A stretch of 64,000 bases of DNA from Wolbachia endosymbiont of Ctenocephalides felis wCfeJ (GCF_012277315.1 NZ_CP051157.1:62001-126000); one strand, 5' to 3'. Positions 1 through 9,114 are shown, numbered from the stretch's first letter. Program-made: numbers and translations. The notes: a model not told the origin generated them from the letters alone.

Positions 1-109
1 TATTAAAGGCAGGAATGCCATTTGCCATATGAATTTGAGCATTAACATTTACTATATTAATTCCCTGAAGCGCAACAGTATTTATGTTTGCAATCATAAT
101 ACATTTCAT
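1..109 (-). CDS. comM: ComM/YifB-like Mg-chelatase-family ATPase, N-terminus only (runs off window)
   Basis: The reverse strand from an ATG at 109 reads an open frame to the window edge. It contains NTVALQGINIVNVNAQIHMA followed by NGIPAFN, which resembles the N-terminal domain of ComM/YifB proteins (ring AAA+ ATPases related to Mg-chelatase subunit I, linked to branch migration during DNA uptake in other bacteria). Only about 36 residues are visible, so the Walker motifs are outside the window. A second ATG at 97 is an equally good start because neither has a clear Shine-Dalgarno sequence. The assignment rests on N-terminal similarity only. Confidence 0.6.
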   Translation of the reverse strand, partial: MKCIMIANINTVALQGINIVNVNAQIHMANGIPAFN

Positions 110-164
110 GAGGTTATTAATAGAATATACTAAAGGAATTACGAAGTAAAGGTCCAGTGAGAAA

Positions 165-690
165 AAAGACTAGATCCCAGTATCAAGTACTGGGATGACA
201 AGAAGAGGAGCTACTTGGACAACAGGAAAATGGCTACTTGGATGACACCCACAACCCTGTCATTCCAGCGCTGATCCACTTTCTGAAGGTGTCATTCCAG
301 CGCGTAACGCTGGAATCCAGCCTTATTTTCATTTTTACGCAAAATCGAAAATAAGAGGTCTCCTAGTATTTATCCACGCAAATAAGGTAAGCCTTATTTT
401 CATTTTTATACAGAATCGAAAATAAGAGATTTCTTATGTTCATCGAAAGATGTCATTCCAGTGCTTGACGCTGGAATCCAGTGAAAAAAAGAATGGGTCC
501 CAGTGTCGGCTACTCGGATGACAAGAGAAGAAAGCACTGTAATGGCAGAAAAAAAGACTACTAGGATAACACCACAGAAAATGCTGAGATTAACAGAGAG
601 CCACTTGAATGACATTATGGAAGTTGTGGTGCTGCATAGTGGCTTTACGTGCACAGCGATTTTCTGCTGCACTGAGCAGATGTGAAGATT
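165..690. repeat. Cluster of palindromic repeats (types a, b and c)
   Basis: This gene-free stretch holds type b palindromes (for example 174-200), type a palindromes (270-312 and 452-482) and type c hairpins with arms CTTATTTTC/GAAAATAAG (about 323-353 and 393-425). From about 500 it decays into degenerate repeat sequence. Short open frames crossing it on both strands are repeat-encoded and have no coding support. Confidence 0.85.
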
Positions 691-692
691 TC

Positions 693-1304
693 TTAACCTT
701 TGTATTCCTTAAGACTCTTGCTCGTGACAACCACTGTACCTGCAATTTTATCATGCCAGGTTTGACAGCGTTTGTTGAAATTTGACCATATAAAGCCCAA
801 GAATAATGGTGCAACCGACAATATAAATGAAAAAAACCTCTTTATTGCTTGTCTTAAGGTCATTTTTTTGAAGGTCTGCGCATCCACAACCCTGAGCCCA
901 AGTAGCAATTTTCCCGGTGTAGCGGCAAATCTTACCCACATATATGTTACGTAGCTAAAGAGCATAATAAATTGAACTATTTGACTTAGAATCCATATTA
1001 GGATCCATAGTTGACTAAGTCTAACCTGCACTGTCTTCTCTTCCGTAGAAAGTGGCACTTGCATTTGATGTTTTGCAGTAATTTGGCTCAGTGTTTTGCC
1101 ATCTTCTGAGTTTGTAAGGAGCTGATTCCAGGCTTGGATACAAAACTGTAAGAACAAAACGATAATAATTAAATCGAGCAACACTGATATATAGCGCCTA
1201 AATCCTGTCACATAACATATTCCTCTTTCATCCTTTTTGACCTTTTGAATAGCATTCATAGAAGAGAGAATAGAAAACAAGCGGTTAAAAATTTTGTGTA
1301 ACAT
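693..1304 (-). CDS. RDD-family integral membrane protein
   Basis: A 203-residue protein with hydrophobic segments. The N-terminal part has a G-F-R-R-Y motif leading into the first membrane segment (SVLLDLIIIVLFLQF), a second segment follows (LWILIWILSQIVQFIMLFSY), and then the RDD-type motif ATPGKLLLGLRVVD. These match the RDD family, small membrane proteins of mostly unknown role, some proposed to act in transport. The frame stays open upstream into the tRNA-Leu gene, which cannot be coding. The ATG at 1304 is preferred because GGA lies about 8 nt upstream; the ATG at 1310 is an alternative. The substrate is unknown. Confidence 0.75.
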   Translation of the reverse strand: MLHKIFNRLFSILSSMNAIQKVKKDERGICYVTGFRRYISVLLDLIIIVLFLQFCIQAWNQLLTNSEDGKTLSQITAKHQMQVPLSTEEKTVQVRLSQLWILIWILSQIVQFIMLFSYVTYMWVRFAATPGKLLLGLRVVDAQTFKKMTLRQAIKRFFSFILSVAPLFLGFIWSNFNKRCQTWHDKIAGTVVVTSKSLKEYKG

Positions 1305-1325
1305 ATGCATTTTCCAACATTTGAG

Positions 1326-1408
1326 TGCCCCTGGCCGGACTTGAACCAGCATGCTTTTGCAAGCAACAGATTTTGAGTCTGCCGTGTCTACCATTCCACC
1401 ACAGAGGC
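1326..1408 (-). tRNA. tRNA-Leu (anticodon CAA)
   Basis: On the reverse strand the sequence folds as a class II tRNA. The acceptor is GCCTCTG paired with CAGGGGC, the D-loop region is GGTGGAATGG, and the anticodon arm is GCAGA-CTCAAAA-TCTGT giving anticodon CAA. A long variable arm and the T-arm GGTTCAAGTCC follow. The length is 83 nt and the discriminator base is A. CCA is not encoded. It lies directly upstream of the RDD gene on the same strand, so the two may be co-transcribed. Confidence 0.95.
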
Positions 1409-1418
1409 TTATTTTAAT

Positions 1419-1444
1419 GCTATAGGCAACACAAAATTAGTCAA
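1419..1444 (-). promoter_or_regulatory. Candidate promoter for tRNA-Leu
   Basis: The reverse strand reads TTGACT (1444-1439), then 14-16 nt, then TATAGCAT as a -10-like element, about 10 nt before the tRNA 5' end. The -35 is close to the sigma-70 consensus, but the spacing is short if TATAGC is used. Confidence 0.4.
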
Positions 1445-1531
1445 ATTTTTTTACCTCATTTAGTTCTAATACATCTTTCAAATTAGAACTAGATATTCTA
1501 CAATAATCGATAGTTACTCTAAAAACTTAAA

Positions 1532-2983
1532 ATGAATGAACTTGCCAATCTCATCGATTCAAGAAATGTAGACAAGGAAATATGTAAATTACCGCACAAT
1601 TTAGAAGCCGAGCAAATGCTGATCGGTGCAATGATCCGCGATAATAGAATTTGTGACGCAGTTGAGGATATAATAACCGCTGATAATTTCTATGATCCTC
1701 TGCATCAAAGCATTTTTGCGCAGATATCTAAAACCAGAAAACACGGCATAGTTGCCAATGAGCTGAGTCTTAAAATGTTTTTCGAGAACAACGAAAGATT
1801 TACCGAATGTGGTGGAGTTGAGTATTTAGCAAAGCTTGCAGCTAAAGCAAGCATCGCACTTGATATCTACAGTTTAACTAGAATAATTCGAGACACTCAT
1901 CTGAGGAGGTGTTTAATCAAGCTCGGGCAAGAAATAGTTGATGATAGTTACAACTATGACATCGAGAATCCTGCACAAGTACAAATTGAGCAGGCAATGA
2001 CAAAATTGTTCAACTTAGCAGTAAAAAAACAAGGTGAGAAGACATACATAAAGCTTGCCAATTCGGTTAAAGATGTGGTTGAGAAGATCAGCACGTTGAA
2101 AAATAACCCAGAAGCACTGGGTATCACAACTGGACTTCAGGACTTAAATCAGCTTCTTGGTGGTTTGCAGAAATCTGATCTATTAATTCTAGCTGCAAGG
2201 CCTTCCATGGGTAAAACAGCGCTGGCACTAAATATCGCACTTAATGCTTGTAAGGTTTTGCAAAAAAGAGCCGACAAGCAACACTATGTTGCATTTTTCT
2301 CACTTGAAATGTCAGCAGAACAATTAACTGCAAGATTGATCACGATAGATTCAGGAATTAGCTACTATAAAGCATTGACTGGGAGAATTAGTGATTTTGA
2401 ATTGCACGAATTTATCAATGCTAGTACAGAATTATCCGAATTGCCTTTTGTTATAGATGACACTCCTGCACTATCAATTAGTGCCCTGCGCACTAGAATA
2501 CGTTTATTGTATCAATTATATAATGTAGAAGTGGTGTTTATTGATTATCTACAGTTAATCAGAGGGACAACAAAGAGAAGTAGCGAAAATAGGGTGCAAG
2601 AAATCTCAGAAGTGACACAGGGTTTGAAAGCAATCGCCAAGGAACTAAATATTCCTATTGTTGCACTGTCGCAGCTCTCTCGTTCTGTTGAACAAAGAGA
2701 TGATAAAAAACCACAACTTGCTGATTTGCGTGATTCAGGAAGCATAGAGCAAGATGCAGATATAGTCATGTTCCTCTATCGAGAAGAATATTATGAACTG
2801 AGGAAGCAACCAAATGAAGGAAGCAATAAACATCGCGAATGGCAAGAGAAAATGGAGAAAATTAGAAATATCGCCGAGCTTATTATTGCCAAACAAAGAA
2901 ACGGACCAATTGGTAGTGTGAAGCTATATTTTGACTCTAACAGAGGTGCATTTAAGGATTACACAGAGAGACATAGTTCATAA
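1532..2983 (+). CDS. dnaB: Replicative DNA helicase DnaB
   Basis: Hexameric helicase that unwinds the chromosome at the replication fork; it partners with the primase DnaG, also encoded in this window. The 483 residues include the N-terminal DnaB domain (LPHNLEAEQMLIGAMI near residues 20-35) and the RecA-like ATPase core. Walker A is ARPSMGKTA at about 222-230, the FFSLEMS motif is at about 255, and Walker B is VVFIDYLQL at about 334-342. The family motif LSQLSR follows. Length is normal for the family and no intein is present. The start follows the conserved N-terminal pattern. Confidence 0.97.
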   Translation: MNELANLIDSRNVDKEICKLPHNLEAEQMLIGAMIRDNRICDAVEDIITADNFYDPLHQSIFAQISKTRKHGIVANELSLKMFFENNERFTECGGVEYLAKLAAKASIALDIYSLTRIIRDTHLRRCLIKLGQEIVDDSYNYDIENPAQVQIEQAMTKLFNLAVKKQGEKTYIKLANSVKDVVEKISTLKNNPEALGITTGLQDLNQLLGGLQKSDLLILAARPSMGKTALALNIALNACKVLQKRADKQHYVAFFSLEMSAEQLTARLITIDSGISYYKALTGRISDFELHEFINASTELSELPFVIDDTPALSISALRTRIRLLYQLYNVEVVFIDYLQLIRGTTKRSSENRVQEISEVTQGLKAIAKELNIPIVALSQLSRSVEQRDDKKPQLADLRDSGSIEQDADIVMFLYREEYYELRKQPNEGSNKHREWQEKMEKIRNIAELIIAKQRNGPIGSVKLYFDSNRGAFKDYTERHSS

Positions 2984-3036
2984 CCTTCAGCAACCTTTAT
3001 CGATTCTTGCTATAATATGCTAATCTGTTAATAGAG

Positions 3037-3065
3037 TTGACATATCTTTTTACTTGTGCTACAAT
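3037..3065 (+). promoter_or_regulatory. Strong sigma-70-like promoter for the orphan membrane gene
   Basis: TTGACA at 3037-3042, a 17-nt spacer and TACAAT at 3060-3065. This is close to consensus and lies 35 nt before the ATG at 3100. It suggests strong, independent transcription of this small orphan gene. Confidence 0.7.
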
Positions 3066-3099
3066 TTTAATAATAAATTAATTTTAGTGGGGTATATAA

Positions 3100-3855
3100 A
3101 TGAAAAATATATTTAGTAAATCTAACGCACCTTATCTGGGCGTTACTATAGCCGTTGTAGGTTTGTTGGCATCAGGAGTATTTGCATTAGCTCCTTATGT
3201 TGCTATATTAGCTCCAGTTGCAGCTTTGGGTGTTGGTCTTCCGTTTATCATTAGTGGTGCTGTACTTTCTGTCGTAGCTGGTGTACTTTCAGCTGTAGCA
3301 ATTAGTAAAAATAATACTATTTCTCAACAAGAGAAGTTCGAAAACCTTGTAGCTGCAAGAAAAAAAGAAGAAGCAAAAGAAAGAGCAGAGTTGAAGGCTA
3401 AGGGTCTACTTCCTGACGCTATTGAATTGCCTGGGACTCCTCGACAAGAAAATTTTTCAAATCGCCAAGAGAAGTTTGAAAATCGTGTAGCTCAAAGGAA
3501 AGCAGAAGAGGCAAAAGAAAGGGCAGAGTTAAAACTTCCTGACGTTATTGAACTTCCGTATAAATTGATTTCAGTCCCTGACATTATTGAACTTCCATAT
3601 AAAGAAACTGAGGCTCCTATCCAGCCAAATCAGCCAACTAAAGAAGAGGATGGTCAAGGCTGGATTAGTTGGGGTAGAGACAAGGTTAAGTCATTAGGTA
3701 GCAAGGTAAACACTGTAGCGAGAGAATATGCACCACATGTTGTTCCCACAGCGCTTACAGCAGCCACAATATTTTTGGCTTCTTCATTTGGAATAGAAAA
3801 AGGTGAAAGTGAGTTTGGCTACACTAATGGTACCCAGTGTTTTCCTTACCGATAA
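3100..3855 (+). CDS. Orphan two-TM protein with a charged repeated cytoplasmic-type region
   Basis: No family recognised. The 251 residues begin with two hydrophobic segments (about 13-35 and 36-65, rich in Ala, Val and Leu). A charged region follows with an imperfect duplication. QEKFENLVAARKKEEAKERA (about 77-96) recurs as QEKFENRVAQRKAEEAKERA (about 123-142), and D-x-IELP motifs occur three times (about 105, 148 and 160). A less polar tail follows (about 210-235). The charged repeats are probably helical or coiled coil. A near-consensus promoter precedes it. Architecture and promoter suit a Wolbachia-specific membrane or secreted factor; that is inference. Confidence 0.75.
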   Translation: MKNIFSKSNAPYLGVTIAVVGLLASGVFALAPYVAILAPVAALGVGLPFIISGAVLSVVAGVLSAVAISKNNTISQQEKFENLVAARKKEEAKERAELKAKGLLPDAIELPGTPRQENFSNRQEKFENRVAQRKAEEAKERAELKLPDVIELPYKLISVPDIIELPYKETEAPIQPNQPTKEEDGQGWISWGRDKVKSLGSKVNTVAREYAPHVVPTALTAATIFLASSFGIEKGESEFGYTNGTQCFPYR

Positions 3856-3881
3856 TCTAATCCAGGAAAAATAGCTAAAAA

Positions 3882-5513
3882 CTATTCCTCCTCTTTAGTC
3901 TCAACCCTCAAAAAAACCGGCGTAGGTTTAGGCAATGTAATGCCTAAACTTACGCACGCGTTGCACAGAGATTTTAAATCACGTTGTTCTTTTGAAATTT
4001 GTATTTGATCTAGTATCATTTTAGCTGATCTTGGGACAATTGGTTGCAATAAAATGCCAATTATTCTGATATATTCGAGTAATTTATAGATTACTAAATT
4101 CATACGCTCCCTATCGGTTTTACTCAATGTCCAGGGTGCACTTCTGTCTATGTAAACATTGGCTTCAGAAGAGATGTTAACAATTAGAAGTATAATCTGG
4201 CTGAATTCATATTTTGACAGATGATTTATCACTTGATCAAGTATAGCTTTGCAATTGGGCAAGCTTTCATCACCTTTGAGTAAACTGCGATCAATTGTTG
4301 GTACAATTCCAGCACATTGCTTGTGTAAAAATGAAATTGTTCTTTGTACTAAATTGCCTATATTGTTTGCCAGTTCTGAGTTTATTCGGCTGATCATATT
4401 TTTCTTACTGAAATTGCCATCTTGAGCAAAGCTTGCCTCCCGAAGGAGAAAATAGCGTAGCTGGTCGACACCAAATTCTTGAGCTAATCCAATTGGATCT
4501 ATGACGTTACCAAGAGACTTGGATATTTTTTCTCCCTCGTTTAGCCACCAACCATGAACTGCAATTTGTTTTGGCAGCGGTAAGTCTGCTGCAAGAAGAA
4601 TTGCTGGCCAATACACAGCGTGAAAGCGCAATATGTCTTTACCGATCACATGAACGTTGAAGGAGTTATTAGCTGATGTCATTCCAGCGCGTGACGCTGG
4701 AATCTGTGTTTCCTTCTGGATCCCAGTGTCAAGCACTGGGATGATAGACTGTGGTTCTGCCCAAAACCTCTTATATTCTTCACCTTCAGTACTAGGAAAA
4801 CCTACTGACGTGAGATAATTAGTTAGTGCATCTATCCAAACATAAATTATGTGTTTGTCATTTCCTGGTACTTTTATTCCCCAGTTAAAGCTAGTGCGAG
4901 AGATTGAAAGGTCCGTGAGTCCTGATTTGACGAATGATACCACTTCATTTCTTCTACTCTCCGGAAAGATAAAGTCTGGCTGGTTTTTATAGAGTTCCAG
5001 TAATTTGTCTTGCCAGTTTGACAAACGAAAAAAGTAGCTCTCTTCTTTTATCCACTGAACTTCAGCACCCGTTGGCGCCTTGCCATCTATCAACTCTGAT
5101 TCCTGATAAAATGCTTCATCGCGGACTGAATACCAACCTGAATAAGAACCTAGATATATTTGCCCCTTCTCCTCAAGTCTATTCCACAGAGCTACCACTG
5201 CTTCTTTGTGACGTTCTTCCGTAGTACGAATAAAATCATCATATTGAAAATTCATGAACTTAGCTAATTCCCTAAATGAAACACTTACTTCATCTGTAAA
5301 TTCTTTTGGCTGCATTCTCCGTGCTTTGGCTGCTTTCTCGATTTTTTGCCCGTGCTCATCTGTGCCAGTAGTAAATTTGACACTTTTTCCAGCCAGTCTC
5401 ATAAATCTTGCTACCACGTCACACAAAAGAGAAGTATATGCGTGACCAATGTGTGGTCTGTCGTTTACGTAATATATTGGAGTAGTGATGTAAAAGTTTC
5501 CAAATTGCTTCAT
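3882..5513 (-). CDS. metG: Methionyl-tRNA synthetase with an in-frame palindrome insertion
   Basis: Charges tRNA-Met. The protein has 543 residues. The class I signature HIGH is HIGH at residues 21-24, the KMSKS-equivalent is KISKS near 327-331, and the DEAFYQESEL region marks the connective domain of the form lacking zinc-binding cysteines. Residues about 257-279 are encoded by type a and type b palindromes (nt 4677-4745). They sit between the stretch ending FWAEPQS and the conserved VIGKDILRFHAVYWPA segment. The frame is maintained and all conserved motifs are present, so the enzyme is presumably active with a surface loop. Confidence 0.96.
   Translation of the reverse strand: MKQFGNFYITTPIYYVNDRPHIGHAYTSLLCDVVARFMRLAGKSVKFTTGTDEHGQKIEKAAKARRMQPKEFTDEVSVSFRELAKFMNFQYDDFIRTTEERHKEAVVALWNRLEEKGQIYLGSYSGWYSVRDEAFYQESELIDGKAPTGAEVQWIKEESYFFRLSNWQDKLLELYKNQPDFIFPESRRNEVVSFVKSGLTDLSISRTSFNWGIKVPGNDKHIIYVWIDALTNYLTSVGFPSTEGEEYKRFWAEPQSIIPVLDTGIQKETQIPASRAGMTSANNSFNVHVIGKDILRFHAVYWPAILLAADLPLPKQIAVHGWWLNEGEKISKSLGNVIDPIGLAQEFGVDQLRYFLLREASFAQDGNFSKKNMISRINSELANNIGNLVQRTISFLHKQCAGIVPTIDRSLLKGDESLPNCKAILDQVINHLSKYEFSQIILLIVNISSEANVYIDRSAPWTLSKTDRERMNLVIYKLLEYIRIIGILLQPIVPRSAKMILDQIQISKEQRDLKSLCNACVSLGITLPKPTPVFLRVETKEEE
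4677..4745. repeat. Palindrome pair (type a + type b) inside metG
   Basis: A type a palindrome (4679-4711) is followed by a type b palindrome (4719-4743). Together they add about 23 in-frame codons, read on the reverse strand as IIPVLDTGI followed by QIPASRAGMTS. The flanking MetRS sequence is continuous on both sides. Confidence 0.9.
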
Positions 5514-5558
5514 TATCCAGTACTGAAAGCTTTATCGTATCCGTACTAGTAGTGAAAA

Positions 5559-6731
5559 TCAAGAAACTATCGAGCCACAAAGTATATAATTAACATCCAC
5601 GCTTTTGGTTAAATTCCACTCACGTTTTATTACATTATACTCTATGCCAGTCATATCTTGTGGCGTTATATTATTTTCTCTCAAATAATTTGCAATTTCT
5701 GACGGTTTGAGAAATTTGTTCCAGTTATGCGTACCTTTTGGTAGCCAGTTTAATATATACTCCGCACCAATTATCGCAAGACAGAAGGATTTAATAGTTC
5801 TGTTTATTGTCGATATAAAAATTAACCCTTCTGGCTTTAACAATTCCGCTGCCTTTTTCATGAAAAGCCCTAAATTATCTACATGCTCAACTACTTCCAT
5901 GAGTAGAACTACATCATATTTTTTGTCACTTTTTAGTTCTTCAATGCTGGTATGTGTGTATTCTATGTTTAATCCCACTTTTTTTGCGTGTGACTGCGCC
6001 ACTTTTATGTTTTCTTCACATACATCTATTCCCGCAACACTAATGCCAACCCGAGCCATTGATTCTGACAAAATGCCGCCACCACACCCAACATCAAGCA
6101 GCGATAATTCCTTTAAATCGCATTTCTTTAACTCTTTTATTTTCTCAACAATGTATGACACTCTCACAGGATTCATCATGTGCAATGGCTTGAATTTACC
6201 ATTCTCATTCCACCACTCACCTGCCATTTTAGCAAATTTTGATACCTCATCTTCGCTATAAGTTTTTGCTTTTTTCCTACTAGAAGAGGTTATATTGCTA
6301 AGTTTATCAAGACGTTTTTTATGTCTGCTTTCTTTTGAAAACTCTGTCTCGAGGAATTGCTTAACTATATCTTTCGCTAATTCACTTGCAGTAAACTCCG
6401 CGCTAAGACACAGTATATTTGCGTTGCCATGCTCGCGAGCTAATTTTGCAATCTCGACACTATTACATAAAGCAGCGTAGATTCCTTCAAAACGATTCGC
6501 TACGGTACTCATACCGAGGCCTGTACCGCAAATTAATATTCCATAATTTGCCTTTTTGTTTGTTATATCTTCCACAACCTTTACAGCATAATCTGGATAA
6601 TCCACACTCTTTTGCTTAGCGGTGCAGCCACGATCGATCACTACATAACCCCTGGCTTCCAGATAAGATTTGATTTCTGATTTTAATTCATAACCGGCGT
6701 GATCTGAGGCAATCGATATTACATCTAACAT
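5559..6731 (-). CDS. rpiB-ubiG: RpiB-UbiG fusion: ribose-5-phosphate isomerase B joined to ubiquinone O-methyltransferase
   Basis: One continuous 390-codon frame carries two unrelated enzymes. Residues 1-145 match RpiB (pentose phosphate isomerisation): ASDHAGYELK at 8-17, catalytic-type Cys68 in CGTGLGMS, and HGNAN at 101-105. Residues from about 158 match UbiG, the SAM-dependent methyltransferase acting twice in ubiquinone synthesis. It has the UbiG-typical EWWNENGKFKPLH stretch, motif I LLDVGCGGG at 211-219, and EVVEHVDN. A basic Ser/Lys-rich linker joins them at about 138-158. There is no stop or frameshift between the halves. Translation as a single polypeptide is inferred from the open frame. 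Confidence 0.9.
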   Translation of the reverse strand: MLDVISIASDHAGYELKSEIKSYLEARGYVVIDRGCTAKQKSVDYPDYAVKVVEDITNKKANYGILICGTGLGMSTVANRFEGIYAALCNSVEIAKLAREHGNANILCLSAEFTASELAKDIVKQFLETEFSKESRHKKRLDKLSNITSSSRKKAKTYSEDEVSKFAKMAGEWWNENGKFKPLHMMNPVRVSYIVEKIKELKKCDLKELSLLDVGCGGGILSESMARVGISVAGIDVCEENIKVAQSHAKKVGLNIEYTHTSIEELKSDKKYDVVLLMEVVEHVDNLGLFMKKAAELLKPEGLIFISTINRTIKSFCLAIIGAEYILNWLPKGTHNWNKFLKPSEIANYLRENNITPQDMTGIEYNVIKREWNLTKSVDVNYILCGSIVS

Positions 6732-6897
6732 ACAAGAAACTACAACTTAAAGGCATTTAATATGGGTAATTTATTTTGGATTTTTTGTCAAGCTAACCAA
6801 TGCTCCCTATCTTTTGAAAGCTCTGAAGCTCGAAATAAATTTCGAGTAAGATGACATAAATTCTGTATAATTTTTATCCTACTACTAACTCGATGAA

Positions 6898-8658
6898 ATG
6901 GATCACATAGACATTATAAAATCAAGATTATTATTATCTGACATAGTAGGTAAAAAAGTCAGACTAATAAAAAGAGGGAATAGTTTTGTTGGACTCTGTC
7001 CATTTCATAATGAAAAAACTCCATCTTTTTCTGTGAGCGACACTAAAGGATTATACTACTGTTTTGGCTGCTCTGCTCATGGCGATGTGTTTGAATTTAT
7101 TTCACAAACTGAAGGCTTAAGCTTTAAAGAAGCATTGGAAAGGCTAGCGTCAGCTACAGGTGTTGAGTTACCTAAAAACCTCAATATTACCAAAGAAAGC
7201 GACAAATTATTTTCAACGCTGAGTTTAGCTGCAAACTGGTTTGTACAAAAAAAACAAGGTGTTACAGACTATTTAAGGCAGCGCAAAATCTCACCTGAAA
7301 TCATAGATAAATTTAAGATAGGTTATGCGCCAAGCTCTGGCTTGAAGGAATATTTAAACTCTTCCGGTATTGAAGACGAAATTTTGATCGATATTGGGTT
7401 AATAAATAAGAATTCTCGTGATTATTTCTATGATCGGCTGATATTTCCTATACACAACATTGCGGGCAAAGTCATTGGTTTTGGCGGACGTGCGCTGAGC
7501 TCTGAGCAACAGCCGAAATATTTAAACAGTCCAGAAAGCCAACTATTTAAGAAAAGAGAAAACCTATATGGATTAAATTTTGCTTTGAGCGAAATACGCA
7601 AAAGACAGCATGTGTTTGTTGTTGAAGGTTATATGGATGTGATAGCACTACATCAAGCGGGGATTAGCAACACAGTTGCTCCGCTTGGCACTGCAATTTC
7701 TGCAGAACAGATACAAAATCTATGGAGATATACTAAAGAAATCTCTATCTGTATGGATGGCGATAGTGCTGGATATCTTGCTGCTGCACGAGTTGCGGAA
7801 TTTGCTCTGCCAATATTAGAGCCTGGATACACATTAAAGTTTGTGACTTTGCCGAGCGATAAAGACCCATATGATGTATGCAATGAGCTAGAATATAAGA
7901 AAGAAGATGTACTTTCTGCGCTTGACCGTTTAGCAGAACTGCATTCCGAATACTTATGGCGTCACATAGTCAATAGTAGCCTGCAAAGCTACGAAAAACT
8001 TGCTCCGGAAAAATATTCAGTCCTTGAGCACAAATTCATGAAATATGTTAATACTATCAGTAACAGCAGCATTAGGAGGTATTACAGAGATTATTTTTAC
8101 AATAAGGTTAGCGAATTAAGGAGAAACTCCAAAAAGCAGATTTTTAACAGTAAAATCAGGGCAACAAAGGGTGAATACCTTCACAATAAGTCTCCAGAGC
8201 TAATTGAAGCAGAGCAAAATCAAGCCATAATTCTGCATATAGTAATAGAATTTCCCGAAATCTTACACCATCCTATATTTTTCGAACAATTTTCTCATTT
8301 TGAGTTTACTAATGCCAAGATGAAAAAATTACAACAGCATGTAATTAGTGTGACAAATAGTGGAAGCAAGCTCAATAAAGAGGCCCTATTACGAGAATTT
8401 GAGCAGTCCAGTAATATTGAAACTGTAAGGTTTATATTTGAAAAAACTAGCGTATTAAATAGCCAATTAAACGAGAGAAAATCAGCAGAAATTGTATGGA
8501 ATAATATAGTGTTACGGAAGGAATTGAGTGTATTAGAAGAAGAAAAAGTCAGAGCAAGGCTCAGTGGTAATTTTGACTTAGAGGAAAGATTGATAGAACA
8601 AATAAAGCAAATAGAAAATAGTATGCAGGAAATGCAAATGGAGTTTATTCAAAAATAG
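6898..8658 (+). CDS. dnaG: DNA primase DnaG
   Basis: Synthesises RNA primers at the replication fork with DnaB. The 586 residues start with the CHC2 zinc finger (Cys34, His37, Cys55, Cys58 in CPFHNEKTPSF...YCFGC). The catalytic core holds the TOPRIM motifs VEGYMDV near 242-248 and MDGDSAG near 286-292. The C-terminal part, which binds DnaB in other species, is divergent and Lys/Glu-rich. Length is normal. The ATG at 6898 gives the expected N-terminus starting just before the zinc finger. Confidence 0.96.
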   Translation: MDHIDIIKSRLLLSDIVGKKVRLIKRGNSFVGLCPFHNEKTPSFSVSDTKGLYYCFGCSAHGDVFEFISQTEGLSFKEALERLASATGVELPKNLNITKESDKLFSTLSLAANWFVQKKQGVTDYLRQRKISPEIIDKFKIGYAPSSGLKEYLNSSGIEDEILIDIGLINKNSRDYFYDRLIFPIHNIAGKVIGFGGRALSSEQQPKYLNSPESQLFKKRENLYGLNFALSEIRKRQHVFVVEGYMDVIALHQAGISNTVAPLGTAISAEQIQNLWRYTKEISICMDGDSAGYLAAARVAEFALPILEPGYTLKFVTLPSDKDPYDVCNELEYKKEDVLSALDRLAELHSEYLWRHIVNSSLQSYEKLAPEKYSVLEHKFMKYVNTISNSSIRRYYRDYFYNKVSELRRNSKKQIFNSKIRATKGEYLHNKSPELIEAEQNQAIILHIVIEFPEILHHPIFFEQFSHFEFTNAKMKKLQQHVISVTNSGSKLNKEALLREFEQSSNIETVRFIFEKTSVLNSQLNERKSAEIVWNNIVLRKELSVLEEEKVRARLSGNFDLEERLIEQIKQIENSMQEMQMEFIQK

Positions 8659-8679
8659 ACAGATTAAACGCAAAACTTG

Positions 8680-9114
8680 CTTGACAACCCCCAAAAGTCC
8701 GCTTACCATACAATTGAAGCTATTTATTTATCTTCAGTCTGTGCAGATAAAATGACAAAAAACTCAATGTATTTGGCGTCTCATGTTTAATTTTTTGCAC
8801 TATGTGCACTTATGTCTTTAGTAAACTTTCAAGGTTTTTACCTATATAAGCTAAAATGCGCTTGTTAAAGCGTTTAAAACAGTAAAAAACGCCGATTAAA
8901 AGATAGATAGTGAATAAATAGCTAACAGGGTTTCTTTTGCTTTTTTTCTGCTTGGTAAATTTCTTAACGTTTAAATTTAGATCAGTTGTGGTTTAAAAGC
9001 AGCGAGTTTAGACGTTTAGAATAAAAAAACGCCAGTTTATAAAGTTAATATAAATAACTAGCCACCAACGGGGCTTTTTTTGCCTTTTTCTCTCATTTGG
9101 TAAATTTCTTAAAC
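8680..9114 (+). repeat. 430-bp dispersed repeat, copy A
   Basis: It begins at CTTGACAACCC and ends at TGGTAAATTTCTTAA. Nearly identical sequence recurs at 17564-17996 and 30086-30536 (both reversed) and at 55108-55548, with a diverged copy at 27153-27660. The copy contains two modules of about 145 bp, each with AAAAAACGCC, a G-run followed by T-runs, and TGGTAAATTTCTTAA. No open frame of meaningful length. It abuts a palindrome cluster on its right. Confidence 0.85.

Noticed and set aside
1305-1394. N-terminal extension of the RDD protein through 1394
   Set aside because: The codons lie in the tRNA-Leu gene, so the long start is an accident of an open frame.
4677-4745. metG as a pseudogene because of the insertion
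   Set aside because: The frame is intact and all synthetase motifs are present on both sides.
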